Assembly: GCA_963835885.1 (NCBI GenBank)
Contig: CAWIHF010000008.1
Span: 32,072-96,071, forward strand
From: Roseiarcus sp963835885
Lineage (GTDB): Bacteria > Pseudomonadota > Alphaproteobacteria > Rhizobiales > Beijerinckiaceae
Direction: 5' to 3'
Length of the DNA: 64,000 nt
Part shown: piece by piece, positions 1-10,043 of the stretch
How positions within the stretch are numbered: position 1 is the first letter of the stretch
Layout: each line of letters starts with the position of its first letter
The notes under the pieces: generated by a model
The model's database searches: none
Seen by the model: the letters and a program-made list of their open reading frames with translations, nothing else
Told to the model about the DNA's origin: nothing
Program-made: the position numbers and the translations under genes

Positions 1-556
1 CGTTCGATCGGAGGTCCGGCTGTGCGCACGATGGGCACGGTCGGGGGCAATCTGTTCGCCTATTCGCCGTTCGGCGACCTTACGGCGGCGTTGCTTACGC
101 TCGACGCGGTCGTCTCCGTACAGAGTGGCTATGGCGCACGGGAGATGGCGCTGGAGGAGTTCCTGGCGACCCGCGACCGGTCTTCCGGGACCCTTGTTCT
201 CGGCGTCTCCTTCGAGCGGCTCGCGGCTCCGGACGCTTTTCGCTACCGCAAGGTTTCCCGCGTGAAGCCGAAAGGCGCCTCCGTCATGTCCATCGCGGCT
301 CATCTTCCGAGCATGGGCGGACGCGTGTCCAACGCCCGCATCGCCTATGGGGCCATGGCGCCGACCGCGATCCGGGCAAAGGCGGCCGAGCGCGCCCTGG
401 AAGGGCGCACCCTCGACGAGGCCAGCGTTGCGGCCGCGGTCGCAGCGGCGGCCGAGGGAACGTCGCCCGCAACCGACGCGATCGCAAGCGCCTGGTATCG
501 ACGCGAGGTCGTCGGCGTGCATCTTCGACGGTTGCTGCTCGGAACTCGAGGCCTGA
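1..556 (+). CDS. coxM: FAD-binding middle subunit of a molybdenum hydroxylase (CoxM-like), 5' partial
   Basis: Carries FAD between the 2Fe-2S subunit and the electron acceptor in xanthine dehydrogenase/CODH-type hydroxylases. The frame is open from base 1, so the N-terminal half lies outside the window. The visible part begins with the second FAD-binding motif (TMGTVGGNLF) and ends with the family-typical VHLRRLLL. Read literally the frame runs on to 726 through the next gene. Removing one G near 542 gives a natural end, ELEA and TGA at 554-556, just before coxS. I therefore infer a one-base frameshift at the 3' end. The order M-S-L-D-E matches carboxydotroph cox operons, but the substrate need not be CO. 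Confidence 0.85.
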
Positions 557-566
557 AAGAACAGGA

Positions 567-1046
567 ATGGCCAAGACCCCACTCCAATTCCTGCACAACG
601 GGCGCGAGGTCGCGGTGTTCGTCGACGGCGGCGCGAACCTTCTTTCTGCGCTGCGCGACCTCGTCGGAGATCAATCTCCGAAATTCGGCTGCGGGCAGGG
701 CGGCTGCGGCGCCTGCACGGTGCTGATCGACGGCGAGCCGGCGCTGTCTTGCGTCACCCTTGCCGAGAGTGTCGCCGGAAGGTCGATCGAGACCGCCGAC
801 GGCCTGAAGAACGGACCGGAGCTTCATCCGTTGCAGACCGCTTTCATGGAGCAGTTCGCCGCGCAATGCGGCTATTGCACGCCGGGCATGTTGATGGCGG
901 CCAAGGCGCTCCTCGACCGTAACCTGTCGCCGTCCCGCGCCGAGGTTGTCGAGGCGATCTCCGGCAACATCTGCCGCTGCACCGGCTACGAACCGATCAT
1001 CAACGCAGTCCTCGCCGCGGCAGCGCGCGGCGTCCGGCGGGCCTGA
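567..1046 (+). CDS. coxS: 2Fe-2S small subunit of a molybdenum hydroxylase (CoxS-like)
   Basis: Electron-transfer subunit of 159 residues, the usual family length. The N-terminal plant-type ferredoxin motif is seen as CGQGGCGACTVLIDG followed by a further Cys (PALSC). The C-terminal helical 2Fe-2S domain shows CGYCTPGM and NICRCTGYEPI. Together they supply the eight Cys ligands of clusters FeSI and FeSII. It starts 10 bp after the inferred coxM stop and is followed 12 bp later by the large subunit, so it belongs to one transcription unit. The frame is intact. Confidence 0.93.
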   Translation: MAKTPLQFLHNGREVAVFVDGGANLLSALRDLVGDQSPKFGCGQGGCGACTVLIDGEPALSCVTLAESVAGRSIETADGLKNGPELHPLQTAFMEQFAAQCGYCTPGMLMAAKALLDRNLSPSRAEVVEAISGNICRCTGYEPIINAVLAAAARGVRRA

Positions 1047-1058
1047 GGGGCGAAATCG

Positions 1059-2635
1059 ATGCTTGAACTGCGCAAGGACATATTCGCCGACGAGCGGGAC
1101 GACAACCTGAAGGAGATCGGCAAGCCGACCCAGCGGCAGGACATGCTCGGCCATGTCACCGCGACCTCCACCTATCTTCAACGACCACAAGCTTCAGGGC
1201 ATGCTGCATCTCAAGGTGCTGCGCAGCCCCCACTCGCACGCGCGCATCCGGCGCATCGACGCGAGCGAGGCCGAGCGTCATCCCGGCGTACGACGGATCA
1301 TCCACGGCGCCGATGTGCCGCGCAACCTCAACACGCTGCTGAGCCTGATCAACTTCGGCAAGGACGACGAGCCGACGCTCGCCGTCGACAAAGTGCGCTA
1401 CAAGGGCGAGCCAATCGTCGCCGTTGTCGCCGACAGCCAGCGGGCAGCCTTCGAAGCGCTGGCCACCATCCGCGTCGACTACGACCCGCTCCCTGCCGTG
1501 TTCGACGTCGAGGAGGCGATGAAGCCCGGCGCGCCCGTCGTCAACGAGACCTATCCACAAAACACATTCACCTACCACGACGTCTACGACCATCAGAAGC
1601 TCAGGTTCGGCGACGTCGAGCGCGGCTTCTCGCAGGCCGACCACGTTCTCGAGCAGCGCTACCAGACGTCGCCGATCGAGCATGCGCCGACCGAGACGAA
1701 CGGATCGATCGCTGCGCCCGAAACCAACGGGCGCTATGTCGTCTACACCTCGACCCAGGCGCTGTTCTTCTCGCTCGACACCTGCGCCAAGATTCTCGAC
1801 ATGCCGTCGAACAAGCTGCATTTCGTCGGCGGCACGGTCGGCGGCGGGTTCGGCGGCAAGGTCGACACCGTCACCGAACCCCTTGCGATCCTCGGAGCGA
1901 TGCTGACCGGCCGCCCGGTGCGGTACATCATCGGCCGCGAGGAGGAGATGCAATATTGCGCTCCCGCGCGGCGCCGAGCGCATCTGGATCAAGGACGGCG
2001 TGGCGCGGGACGGGCGGATTGTCGCGCGCAAGATGCGCTGCATCTTCGACAGCGGCGCCTACACGCGGCTGTCGAGCTACGCCGTCGTCAAATGTGCGGC
2101 GCATCTGCCGGGGCCCTATACGATCCCGAACGTCCATGCGGACGTCTATTGCGTCTTCACCAATCGCGTGCCGGCGACGGCGATGCGCGGCTTCGGGGTG
2201 ACGGCGGTGGACTTCGCCATCGAATGCCAGATGGACAAGCTCGCCCATCTCGTCGGCATGGACCCGATGGAGTTCCGGATTCTCAACGCCTATCGCGACG
2301 GCGACATGAAGGCGCATCGGCGCGAGGCGAAGAATACCGCGCTTATCGAATGCGTCCAGGTCGCCGCCGAAAAGGCGAACTGGCGGATCGGCGAGCAGTA
2401 CAAGCGCATGTCGTCTCGCCGGGACGGCGGCGGCCCGCGCGCTGCGATCCCTCCAGCTCCGGCGCGCGATTCGACTCCGGCGGCGCGTCCCGCGGCGACC
2501 CAGCAGCGCACAACCTACGACCGGCCTGCGTCTTCGCCGGAACCGCCGCGCGCCCCGCCGCCGCCTCAACCGGCGCCCGCCGCGACGACACATGGCGCGA
2601 CGCGGTTTTCCTCAGTGTTCGGCAGAAGGCGCTGA
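1059..2635 (+). CDS. Molybdopterin-binding large subunit, N-terminal half (CoxL-like), frameshifted
   Basis: Aldehyde oxidase/xanthine dehydrogenase large subunit: an a/b hammerhead domain (roughly residues 25-150) and the first molybdopterin-binding part (GGTVGGGFGGK; TAMRGFGVTAVDFAIE). It carries TAMRGFG where form I CO dehydrogenases have the AYRCSFR active-site loop, so true CODH activity is unlikely. One extra base near 1184 and one extra C in the CCC at 1963-1965 restore one frame. The protein ends in a Pro/Ala/Arg-rich tail of about 65 residues and a TGA at 2633-2635. Two bases later an ATG opens the remaining half of the subunit. I read this as a naturally split large subunit; a third frameshift joining the halves is the alternative. 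Confidence 0.72.
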
Positions 2636-2637
2636 CC

Positions 2638-3662
2638 ATGGCGAAGCTTCGCGGTCGCGGCATGGCCTCGATCAACTATCCCATCGGCATGAACCTCGGC
2701 GGAGACCCGAGCCAGGCGCTGGTCCACTCGAACCCGAGCGGCAAGTTCACCGTGTCCCTGTCCTCGATCGATCTCGGCCAGGGCATGAAGTCGGTGACGC
2801 GGCAGATTTGTGCCGAGGCGCTCGGCGTGCCGGTCGAGGACGTCTATGTCGACACCGCCGATTCCGACACCGGTCCCGCATTGCATGGGCAGCTTCGCCT
2901 CGCGCGGGACGCACTCGCGTCGGCAACGCCGTGGCCGCTGCGGCGCGGGAGGCGCGCGGCGTTATGATGGAGGCGGCCGCCGAAGAGCTCGAGGTCAATG
3001 TCGCGGACCTTGAAACCGACGGGCGCGGCAATATTCACGTCAAGGGCGCGCCGCATCGCTCGATCTCGACCAAGGACGTCGCGATCGCGGCCCAGTTCAG
3101 GCAGGGCCGCACAATCTCCGGCCGAGGGATCTTTCTCGTGCCGCTGTCGTCGGTCGATCCGGAGACCGGCGAGATGTCGCCGGCCACCTGCTACGCCCAC
3201 GCCTGCCTCGTCGCCGAGGTGGAGGTCGACGACGAAACGGGCGAGGTGGCGATGGTGCGGATGGACAGCGCCTACGAACTCGGCCGCGCCTTGAACCCGC
3301 GCCTGGTCGAACAGCAACTGGTCGGCGGAGCCTGGATGGGGATCAGCCACACGCTCTACGAGACGCCGGAGCCCTACTATCCGGATCCGAGCCATGGGCC
3401 GCGCGACTTCGTCGAATATCTGATGCCGGGCCCCGGCGACATCTGTCCCCACGACATCGCCGTGCTCGAGCGTCCCGCCGCCGACGGGCCGTACGGCGCC
3501 AAGGGACCCGGGGAAATGTGCGCCAATCCTGTTCTGCCTGCGGTCGCCAACGCGATCTTCAACGCGGTCGGCGTCCGCATCGACGATTTGCCGATCACCC
3601 CGGAAAAGGTGCTGCGGGCGATCAAGGCGCAAGGCGGCGCGCGCCCGCAGGCGCGGCGCTGA
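2638..3662 (+). CDS. Molybdopterin-binding large subunit, C-terminal half (CoxL-like), frameshifted
   Basis: Begins MAKLRGRGMASINYPIG and holds the second half of the molybdopterin-binding domain, including SSIDLGQGMKSVTRQICAE, GPHCMGSFASRGTH and, near the C-terminus, GPYGAKGPGEM, which in this family carries the catalytic Glu. An AAGG lies about ten bases before the ATG. Two extra bases must be removed to keep one frame: a C in the CCC at 2875-2877 and a T near 2913; the sequence then reads through to the stop at 3662. It follows the N-terminal half by two bases, so translational coupling is likely. The active enzyme would be a complex of both halves with CoxS and CoxM. Confidence 0.72.
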
Positions 3663-3671
3663 GCAACGCAA

Positions 3672-4554
3672 ATGGCCATCAGGGGCAACATCGTCGGCAT
3701 CGACAGCCCGGAAGCGCTCGAGAAGGCGCTTCGGGCGGCCTACTATCTGGCCGACGAGGGCCTCGCGACGGCGGCCTATCTGGCGCTCGCGCTAGGCAAA
3801 CCGCTGCTTCTCGAAGGCGCGCCGGGCGTCGGCAAGACCGAGGCCGCCAAGGCGGTCGCGGCGGTGCTGGCGCGCCGCCTCATCCGCCTGCAGTGTTATG
3901 AGGGCATCGATGCTTCGGCCGCGCTCTACGAATGGAACTATCCGCGCCAGATGCTGGCGATCCGCCAGGCCGGCGAGCAAAGCATCGACATCTACAGTGA
4001 GCCGTTCCTCATCGAGCGTCCGATGCTGGCGGTGCTGCGCGCGCCGGACTCGTCCGTCCTGCTGATCGACGAGATCGACCGCTCCGATCAGGAATTTGAG
4101 GCGTTCCTGCTCGAATTCCTGTCCGATTTCCAGATCTCGATCCCCGAGCGAGGCACGCTGCGCGCGGTCGAGCGCCCGGTGGTGATCCTGACTTCGAACC
4201 GCACGCGCGATCTGCATGAGGCGCTGCGGCGGCGGTGCGTTTACCATTGGATCGACTATCCGACGCCCGGAGCGCGAAGCTCGAATCGTCATGATGCGCG
4301 CATCGAGCGTCGCCGAGCAGACCGCGCGCGCGGTTGTCGCCGCCGTCGGCAGGCTCCGGCGCGAACCTTTGAGCAAGGCCCCGGGGATCGCCGAGTCGGT
4401 CGACTGGGCCGAGGCGGCGACGCTTCTCAACCGCGGCGGCGCGCGCTGGCCGGACGCGTTCAAGCGGTCGATCGGCGTGGCGCTCAAGGACGAGGAAGAC
4501 CTCGCCCATATCGCCGGCCGCCTCGATTCGATCATCGCCGAGGCCGCCGCATGA
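3672..4554 (+). CDS. coxD: MoxR-family AAA+ ATPase (CoxD-like), frameshifted
   Basis: AAA+ chaperone that in cox operons works with the VWA protein CoxE on maturation of the molybdenum active site. Walker A is GAPGVGKTE (about residue 52), Walker B is SVLLIDEIDRS and sensor 1 is VILTSNRTRDL. An extra C in the CCC at 4266-4268 breaks the frame; after correction the protein continues PEREARIVMMRAS and ends IIAEAAA at 4554, about 293 residues. It overlaps coxE by ATGA. Without correction the frame would run into the transposon, which argues that the indel is not the native state. Confidence 0.85.
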
Positions 4555-4774
4555 GCGATGCCGGCGCTGTGCCGCGCGCCGTGCGGCCGTTGCTTGGTTT
4601 CGTCGCGCTCCTGCGGGCGAACGGCTTCGCCATTGCGCCGGACCAGACGACCGCGTTCCTCGCGGCGATCGCGCTCCTCGGCCCGCGCGACCCCGAAGAC
4701 ATCCGACAGGCCGGGCTTGCGATCCTGGCGCCGCCGCCCGAGCGTCATGCGGTGTACAATCTTCTGTTCCGCAT
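4551..4774 (+). pseudogene. coxE: VWA-domain protein CoxE, 5' part, interrupted by an insertion sequence
   Basis: The ATG at 4551 overlaps the coxD stop. The first 75 residues (to YNLLFRI) are the alpha-helical start of CoxE, the von Willebrand factor A partner of the MoxR ATPase. The frame is broken at 4775, where a transposon begins. The target nine bases at 4766-4774 are repeated at 8199-8207. Joining 4774 to 8208 gives LLFRIHFFGEEARALAE in one frame with nothing missing. The gene was therefore intact before insertion and is presumably inactive now. Confidence 0.9.
4766..4774. repeat. Left target-site duplication of the coxE insertion
   Basis: GTTCCGCAT here is identical to 8199-8207 on the far side of the nested element. 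A nine-base duplication fits IS4-superfamily transposases. Confidence 0.9.
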
Positions 4775-4841
4775 CAGCAATTCTAAAAGTACGGAATTTT
4801 CGGGATTTCGCGAATCAGCAAAAGTCTGATTCACGGTTGGG

Positions 4842-6149
4842 ATGCAGCTTTTGCCCTCCCTTCTGTCCGAGTTGAAGTCCGTATGCGCGACTTTTCCTGA
4901 CACGCGAAAAGGGCGCGGCGGCAATATCGAGATCGCCGACTTCGGCCTCTCGGCTTTCGCGATGTTTTTCATGCAGGGCGCGTCGTTTCTCCGTTTTCAG
5001 CGCGCGCTGGAGAAGGGCCATGGCCGCTCCAACTGCCAGACGCTGTTCGGGATCGGTCGAATCCCTTCGGACAATTATATCCGCGATAGGCTGGACGAGG
5101 CCGACCCCGCGCTTTTGCAGCCTTGTTTCGAGCGCATGGAAACGCTGCTGACCGAGCCCTTGATCGGACAGACCTTCAGTCGGTTGGACGGCAGAACCTT
5201 GGTCGCATGGGATGGAACCGAGTATTTCTGCTCGCAAAAGCTCGGCTGTCCGAACTGTCTCACCCGCAAGCGGTCCAACGGCAGGACCGAGAACTATCAT
5301 AGCCTGTTGTCCGCGACGGTCGTGGCGCCCGGCCATTCCAAGGTCGTTCCCCTGATGCCGGAATTCATCGCGACCCGAGACGGCGCCGAGAAACAGGACT
5401 GCGAGCGTAATGCCGTCAAGCGCTGGTTCGGCAAGCATGGCGCGCGGCTCGCCCCGCTGCGGCCGATTTATCTGGGCGACGATTTGTTCGCCTGCCATCC
5501 CGTCGCCAAGATGGTCACGGACGTCGGCGATGATTTCATCTTCACAGCCAAGGAAACCTCGCACAAGGCGCTCTACGACTTCATCGCCAGGGCCGAGCTT
5601 TCGAGCCACGAGGAGAAAGCGCGCCGCCGCACCACGAAAGAGACGTTCCGTTATCGCTGGATCGAGGCGGTTCCGATCCGCGAGGCCAAGGACGCCATCC
5701 TCGTCAACTGGATCGGCTTCGAGATCGTCGACGCCAAGGGAAAGGTCAAATATTCCATGGCCTGGGTGACCAGCCTTCCCGTTTCCAAGGCCAACGTCGC
5801 CGAAATCGTCGCCTGTGGCCGCGCGAGATGGAAAATCGAGAACGAGAGCTTCAACGTCATGAAAAACCATGGCTACGAGCTCGAACACAACTTCGGCCAC
5901 GGCCGGGACTTTCTCGCCATGACGCTAGCGGCCCTCAATCTGCTCGCCTTCGCCTGGCACACCGTGCTCGAACTGAGCGAGCCACCCTGGCAAGCCGCGC
6001 GCCAAGCCGCCGACAAGCGAACCAGCTTCTTCGCCCATATCCTCATGCTGACCGCTTACGTCGTATTCCCCTCCTGGCCCGCCATCCTCGATTCCCTGAC
6101 CAACTTCACCATCCCGCCAGAACTCACACATATCCGAGATCGCTCATGA
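4842..6149 (+). CDS. DDE transposase of insertion sequence A
   Basis: 435 residues, intact. Visible features are the first catalytic region VAWDGTEYF, a four-Cys-like stretch (CSQKLGCPNC), a middle region IYLGDDLFACHPV and a C-terminal RARWKIENESFNVMKNHGYELEHNFGHG. The last matches the E-containing YREK-type segment of IS4-superfamily transposases. I am not certain of the IS family; members annotated ISNCY are a possibility. It fills the element from 67 bp inside the left end. Nothing in the reading frame prevents activity, but insertion B now lies between it and the right end. Confidence 0.85.
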   Translation: MQLLPSLLSELKSVCATFPDTRKGRGGNIEIADFGLSAFAMFFMQGASFLRFQRALEKGHGRSNCQTLFGIGRIPSDNYIRDRLDEADPALLQPCFERMETLLTEPLIGQTFSRLDGRTLVAWDGTEYFCSQKLGCPNCLTRKRSNGRTENYHSLLSATVVAPGHSKVVPLMPEFIATRDGAEKQDCERNAVKRWFGKHGARLAPLRPIYLGDDLFACHPVAKMVTDVGDDFIFTAKETSHKALYDFIARAELSSHEEKARRRTTKETFRYRWIEAVPIREAKDAILVNWIGFEIVDAKGKVKYSMAWVTSLPVSKANVAEIVACGRARWKIENESFNVMKNHGYELEHNFGHGRDFLAMTLAALNLLAFAWHTVLELSEPPWQAARQAADKRTSFFAHILMLTAYVVFPSWPAILDSLTNFTIPPELTHIRDRS

Positions 6150-6168
6150 ATGGACCCCAATTCGCTAG

Positions 6169-8180
6169 CCCGACTTTCTCAACTGGCGCAGGCAGACGGC
6201 GAATTTCGGGGTTGTGAGGGAGCGAAAAGCGAGTTGTTTCAACGACGAGGTTTCGAAATTCGCGTGTAGTGGAGACCAAGTACCTTTGCAGAAGAATAGT
6301 TTGGCGTAGATTTGTTCGTCATGTCTTTGCGCCCGAATTGACGCTTCAAGGACGGCAAGGAGCACCGCTAGTGGAGCATTGTCGAGAGCAAGCGCTGCGC
6401 CGGCGGCAAAGTCGTGCAGCGCCAAGTCCTCTATCTCGGCGAAATCAACGACAGCCAGCAGGAAAGCTGGCGCCGGGTGATCGAGGCCTTCGACGAGGGG
6501 GCGCAACAAACCACTCAATTGGCCCTGTTCCCCGCCGATCGGCCGCTGCCCGATCACGCCGAGGGCCATCGGGTGCAGATCCGGCTCGGGGCCATGCAGC
6601 TGCACCGGCCGCGGCAATGGGGGGCGTGCTGGCTCGCCTGTCAGCTCTATGAGCAACTGGAACTCGACCGTTTCTGGGCGGCTCGTCTGCCCGATTCGCG
6701 CCAAGGGACCTGCTGGAGCCACATCCTCGAGACGCTGGTCTGCTACCGGCTCATCGATCCAGGCAGCGAGTGGCGCTTGCACCGGCTGTGGTTCGAGCAA
6801 AGCGCCATGGGCGATCTGCTCGGCGGAGATTTTGCGCTGGTCGAGAAGAACGCGCTCTATCGCTGCCTCGACAAGCTGCTTGAGCATAAACCGGCTTTGT
6901 TCACCCATCTGCGTCGGCGCTGGCAGGATCTGTTCGGCGCCCGCTTCGACGTCCTTCTTTACGACTTGACCAGCACGTACTTCGAATCCGATCCGCCGAG
7001 CGACGAGAGCGACAAGCGCCGCCACGGCTATAGCCGCGACAAGCGCTCAGACTGCGTGCAGGTGGTCATCGCGCTGATCGTGACGCCCGACGGCTTTCCG
7101 CTCGCCTACGAAGTTCTCCCCGGCAACACCTCCGACAAGACGACGCTGCGCGCCTTCCTTTCGAAGATCGAGGCGCAGTACGGCAAGGCCCAGCGCATCT
7201 GGGTGATGGATCGCGGCATCCCTACCGAAGAGACGCTCGCCGAAATGCGGCGATCCGATCCGCCCGTCGCCTATCTGGCGGGAACCCCCAAGGGACGCCT
7301 CAGCAAGCTGGAAACGTCTCTCGTCGGCCTGCCCTGGCACGAGGTGCGGCCGGGCGTCGAAGTGAAGCTGTTGACCGAGGCCGACGACCTTTACGTGCTC
7401 GCCCAGAGCCGGGCGCGCATCGACAAGGAGCGCGCCATGCGAAAGCGGCAGCTGAAGTGGCTGTGGGCGCGACTGGCGAAGCTGGCGCACATGAACCTCT
7501 CTCGCGAGAGCCTGCTGATGAAGCTCGGCGCCGCCCGCGCCAAGGCGCCTGCGGCATGGCGCCTCCTCGACATAGCGGTCGACCCGCACACAGCCGCCTT
7601 CGCCTACGCGCTCAACCGCAAAAAGCTGCGCCAAGCGCGTCGGCGCGAAGGCCGCTACCTGTTGCGCACCAATATGCGCGGGCGCGATCCCGCCGAGCTG
7701 TGGCGGTTCTACATTCAACTCGTCGAAGTCGAGGCGGCCTTCAAGAACCTCAAGGACGATCTGCAGCTACGGCCGATCTACCACCAGCTGGAGCAGCGCG
7801 TTGAGGCGCACATCTTCGTGGCCTTCCTCGCCTATTGTCTGCACGTCACGCTGCGCGCCAGGCTCAGGCCGCTGGCCGCCGGCCTCACCCCGCGCGCGGT
7901 GCTCGACAAGCTTGCCGCCATCCAGATGCTCGACGTCCACTTCCCAACCATCGACGGCCGAACCCTGATCCTGAGCCGTTACACCGAGCCCAACGCCGAC
8001 CATAAACTCCTCCTGCGGCAACTCGGGCTCACCCTGCCGCCGCAGTCGCCGCCGCTAATCACCGCTCCTGCTCCGGCGGCTCAGCACCCGCAACCCGCCA
8101 TGTAGTGGAGACCTTCGACCGCCCAGCCTTGATTCCACGGCCCTTTCCACCCGTCCGCATCCCCAGTTGAGAAAGTCGGG
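6169..8180 (+). mobile_element. Insertion sequence B (IS1634-like) nested in insertion sequence A
   Basis: Bounded by 18-bp perfect inverted repeats, CCCGACTTTCTCAACTGG at 6169-6186 and its complement at 8163-8180. CTAG flanks both ends (6165-6168 and 8181-8184) and may be a four-base target duplication; because CTAG is a palindrome it could equally belong to the repeats. The element lies 16 bp inside the right end of insertion A. A 13-bp direct repeat, TGTAGTGGAGACC, brackets the coding part at 6265-6277 and 8101-8113. Confidence 0.85.
6321..8105 (+). pseudogene. IS1634-family transposase with two N-terminal stop codons
   Basis: Reading from ATG 6321 gives the family N-terminus, but with TGA at 6339-6341 and TAG at 6369-6371 where relatives have Arg and Tyr (from memory of the family). 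After that the frame is open for 563 residues from a possible GTG at 6414. The open part has the IS4/IS1634 core: VLLYDLTSTYFESD (first Asp), VMDRGIPTEETL (second Asp) and YIQLVEVEAAFKNLKDDLQLRPIYHQ (Glu). The stops are substitutions, unlike the single-base frameshifts elsewhere. The protein may still be made from GTG 6414, but would lack about 31 residues. Confidence 0.78.
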
Positions 8181-8198
8181 CTAGTTTTAGAATTGCTG

Positions 8199-8207
8199 GT
8201 TCCGCAT
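8199..8207. repeat. Right target-site duplication of the coxE insertion
   Basis: Second copy of GTTCCGCAT, in frame as part of FRI in the restored coxE. Confidence 0.9.
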
Positions 8208-9105
8208 CCACTTCTTTGGCGAGGAAGCGCGGGCGCTCGCCGAAGGGGAGGATGAGGAAACCCTGCGTGTCCAGGACGATCGCCGCGGCGACGACGAACC
8301 GCCGCCGGAGGCCGCCGAGGTCAATGAGACCGGAGAAGCCGCGACGCGCGCGGAGGCGCTCGTCCAACGCCGGTTCGGCCCCAAAGGTCAGGCCGAAGCC
8401 TTGCGCCGGCTCGGACGCGAGGCCCGACGCAGGCTACCGCGCCGGCTGAGCTACCGGCGCACGCGGGCGCGGCGCGGCCCCATCGCCGACTTGCGCCGGA
8501 CCTTGCGCGATGCGGCGCGCAACGACGGCGAAGTGATCCGGCTGCCGAGCCTGCGGCGGCGCCTTCGTCCGCGCAAGCTCCTGCTCCTCATCGACGTCTC
8601 CGGCTCGATGAAATCCCGCACGGAGGAGAACCTCCGCCTTGCTCACGCGCTCGCGCAGGCCGCGCCGCGCATCGAGGTCTTCACCTTCGGCACGCGCCTC
8701 ACCAGGGCAACCCGATCGATGAGGCTGAAGCGCCGCGAGCAGGCGCTCGGGGCGGCGGCCCAGATGGTCAGCGACTTCGACGGCGGCACGCGGATCGGCG
8801 ACGCCTTGCAGGCCTTCCTCGCGACGCCGCGCTTCGCCGGTTACGCGCGCGGAGCGGCGACGCTGATCATCTCTGACGGTCTCGAGCGCGGCGATCCGCT
8901 GGCGCTCGCCGACGCCGTCGCCAAGCTGTCGCGTCTCGCCTGGCGCCTGAGCTGGCTGACGCCGCTCGCCCGTGGACCCAACTTCAAGCCGCAGACCGAG
9001 GCGCTGATCGCCGTTTCGCGTTTCGTCGACGACATGGTCGACGGCGGCTCGACGACGGCCATCGTCGATCACGTTCTGGCTCTGGCGCGCAAGAGGGCGG
9101 CATGA
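8199..9105 (+). pseudogene. coxE: VWA-domain protein CoxE, 3' part
   Basis: Continues the coxE frame after the transposon (FRIHFFGEEARALAE). It has an acidic stretch, an Arg-rich stretch and then a von Willebrand factor A domain with the metal-ion site DVSGSMKS and the later SDGLERGD. The stop at 9105 overlaps the next ATG by ATGA, so the downstream hydrolases probably shared the cox transcript, and the insertion should be polar on them. No start or ribosome site for this fragment is evident inside the transposon end. Confidence 0.88.
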
Positions 9106-9995
9106 TTCCGATCGTCGACGGGCATCACCACATTTGGCGCCAGGCCGACCTGCCTTGGCTTGTCGGCCCGATGCAGCCGCGCATTTTTGGCCCCTATGAG
9201 CCGATCCGGCGCGACTATTCGATCGGCGAATACCGTTCCGACATCGCCGGCTCGAACGTCGTCAAGTCGGTCTATGTCCAGACCAACTGGCCGCGCGAAC
9301 GGTTCGAGGACGAGGCCGCCTGGGTGCAGAAAACGGCTGTTGAAACGGGCTGGCCGCACGCCATCGTCGCCTATGCCGATTTCTCCGTCCCCGACGTGCG
9401 CCCGCAACTCGACCGCCTCAGGCGCTATCCGCTGGTGTGCGGCGTGCGCATGCAGCTTCACTGGCACGAGAACCCGCTCTACCGGTTCGCAACGCGCGCC
9501 GATCTCGCCGTCGACCCGAGCATCCGGCAAAACGTGGGTCGTCTTGCCGACTACGGCTGGAGCTTCGACCTCCAGGTATTCGCCCCGCAGATGGCCGATG
9601 CGGCCGATCTGGCGGAGGCCAGCCCGAAGGTAACCTTCGTGCTGCAGCACGCCGGCATGCTCGAGGACCTTTCGCGCGAGGGGCGGGCGGAATGGCGCGC
9701 CGGGATGGTGCGTCTTGCGGCGTGCCCGAACGTGGTCGCCAAACTTTCGGGGCTCGGCACTTTCCTGCACCGAAACGATCCTCGCCACGTCGCGGAGGTG
9801 GTGCGCGAAACGGTCGGCGTGTTCGGCGCGGACCGGTGTCTGTTCGGGTCGAACTTTCCGATCGAAAAGCTGTGGACTTCGTATGGCGCGCTCGCCGACG
9901 CCTACCGTGAGGCGGTTCGTTCCTTGCCGGAGCGCGAGCAGCGGGCGATCCTGCACGATACCGCCATGAGGGTTTACCGCATCGGCCTAGACTGA
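9102..9995 (+). CDS. Amidohydrolase 2-family TIM-barrel metal-dependent hydrolase
   Basis: 297 residues of the COG3618 type, which includes lactonases and decarboxylases acting on small organic acids. The N-terminal metal motif is VDGHHHIW; a second His comes in LQHAGMLED and the C-terminal Asp region is FGSNFPIEKLW. The ATG overlaps the coxE stop (ATGA), so it belongs to the cox-like operon. It probably opens a ring or lactone formed after hydroxylation, but the substrate cannot be read from the sequence. Confidence 0.85.
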   Translation: MIPIVDGHHHIWRQADLPWLVGPMQPRIFGPYEPIRRDYSIGEYRSDIAGSNVVKSVYVQTNWPRERFEDEAAWVQKTAVETGWPHAIVAYADFSVPDVRPQLDRLRRYPLVCGVRMQLHWHENPLYRFATRADLAVDPSIRQNVGRLADYGWSFDLQVFAPQMADAADLAEASPKVTFVLQHAGMLEDLSREGRAEWRAGMVRLAACPNVVAKLSGLGTFLHRNDPRHVAEVVRETVGVFGADRCLFGSNFPIEKLWTSYGALADAYREAVRSLPEREQRAILHDTAMRVYRIGLD

Positions 9996-10043
9996 GCGCC
10001 AGGCGCGAGACGCACCAAGCAAGACTACAAGGGAGGGAACGAC

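Larger units (their letters stand above)
4775..8198 (+). mobile_element. Insertion sequence A (DDE, IS4-superfamily-like) in coxE, itself interrupted by insertion sequence B
   Basis: Perfect 14-bp terminal inverted repeats, CAGCAATTCTAAAA at 4775-4788 and its complement at 8185-8198, flanked by the nine-base duplication GTTCCGCAT. Beyond the perfect 14 bases both ends remain similar (a TA and CGAATT segment), as expected of transposase binding sites. Removing insertion B (6169-8180) and one copy of its duplication leaves an element of about 1408 bp, a good fit for its single 435-residue transposase. Confidence 0.88.

Noticed and set aside
1..3662. Calling the first cluster a form I CO dehydrogenase
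   Set aside because: The large subunit lacks the AYRCSFR loop; only the gene order and superfamily match.
6321..6413. Stop-codon read-through or recoding in the transposase
   Set aside because: Two different stop codons within 33 bases and no recoding signal; simple mutation is more likely.
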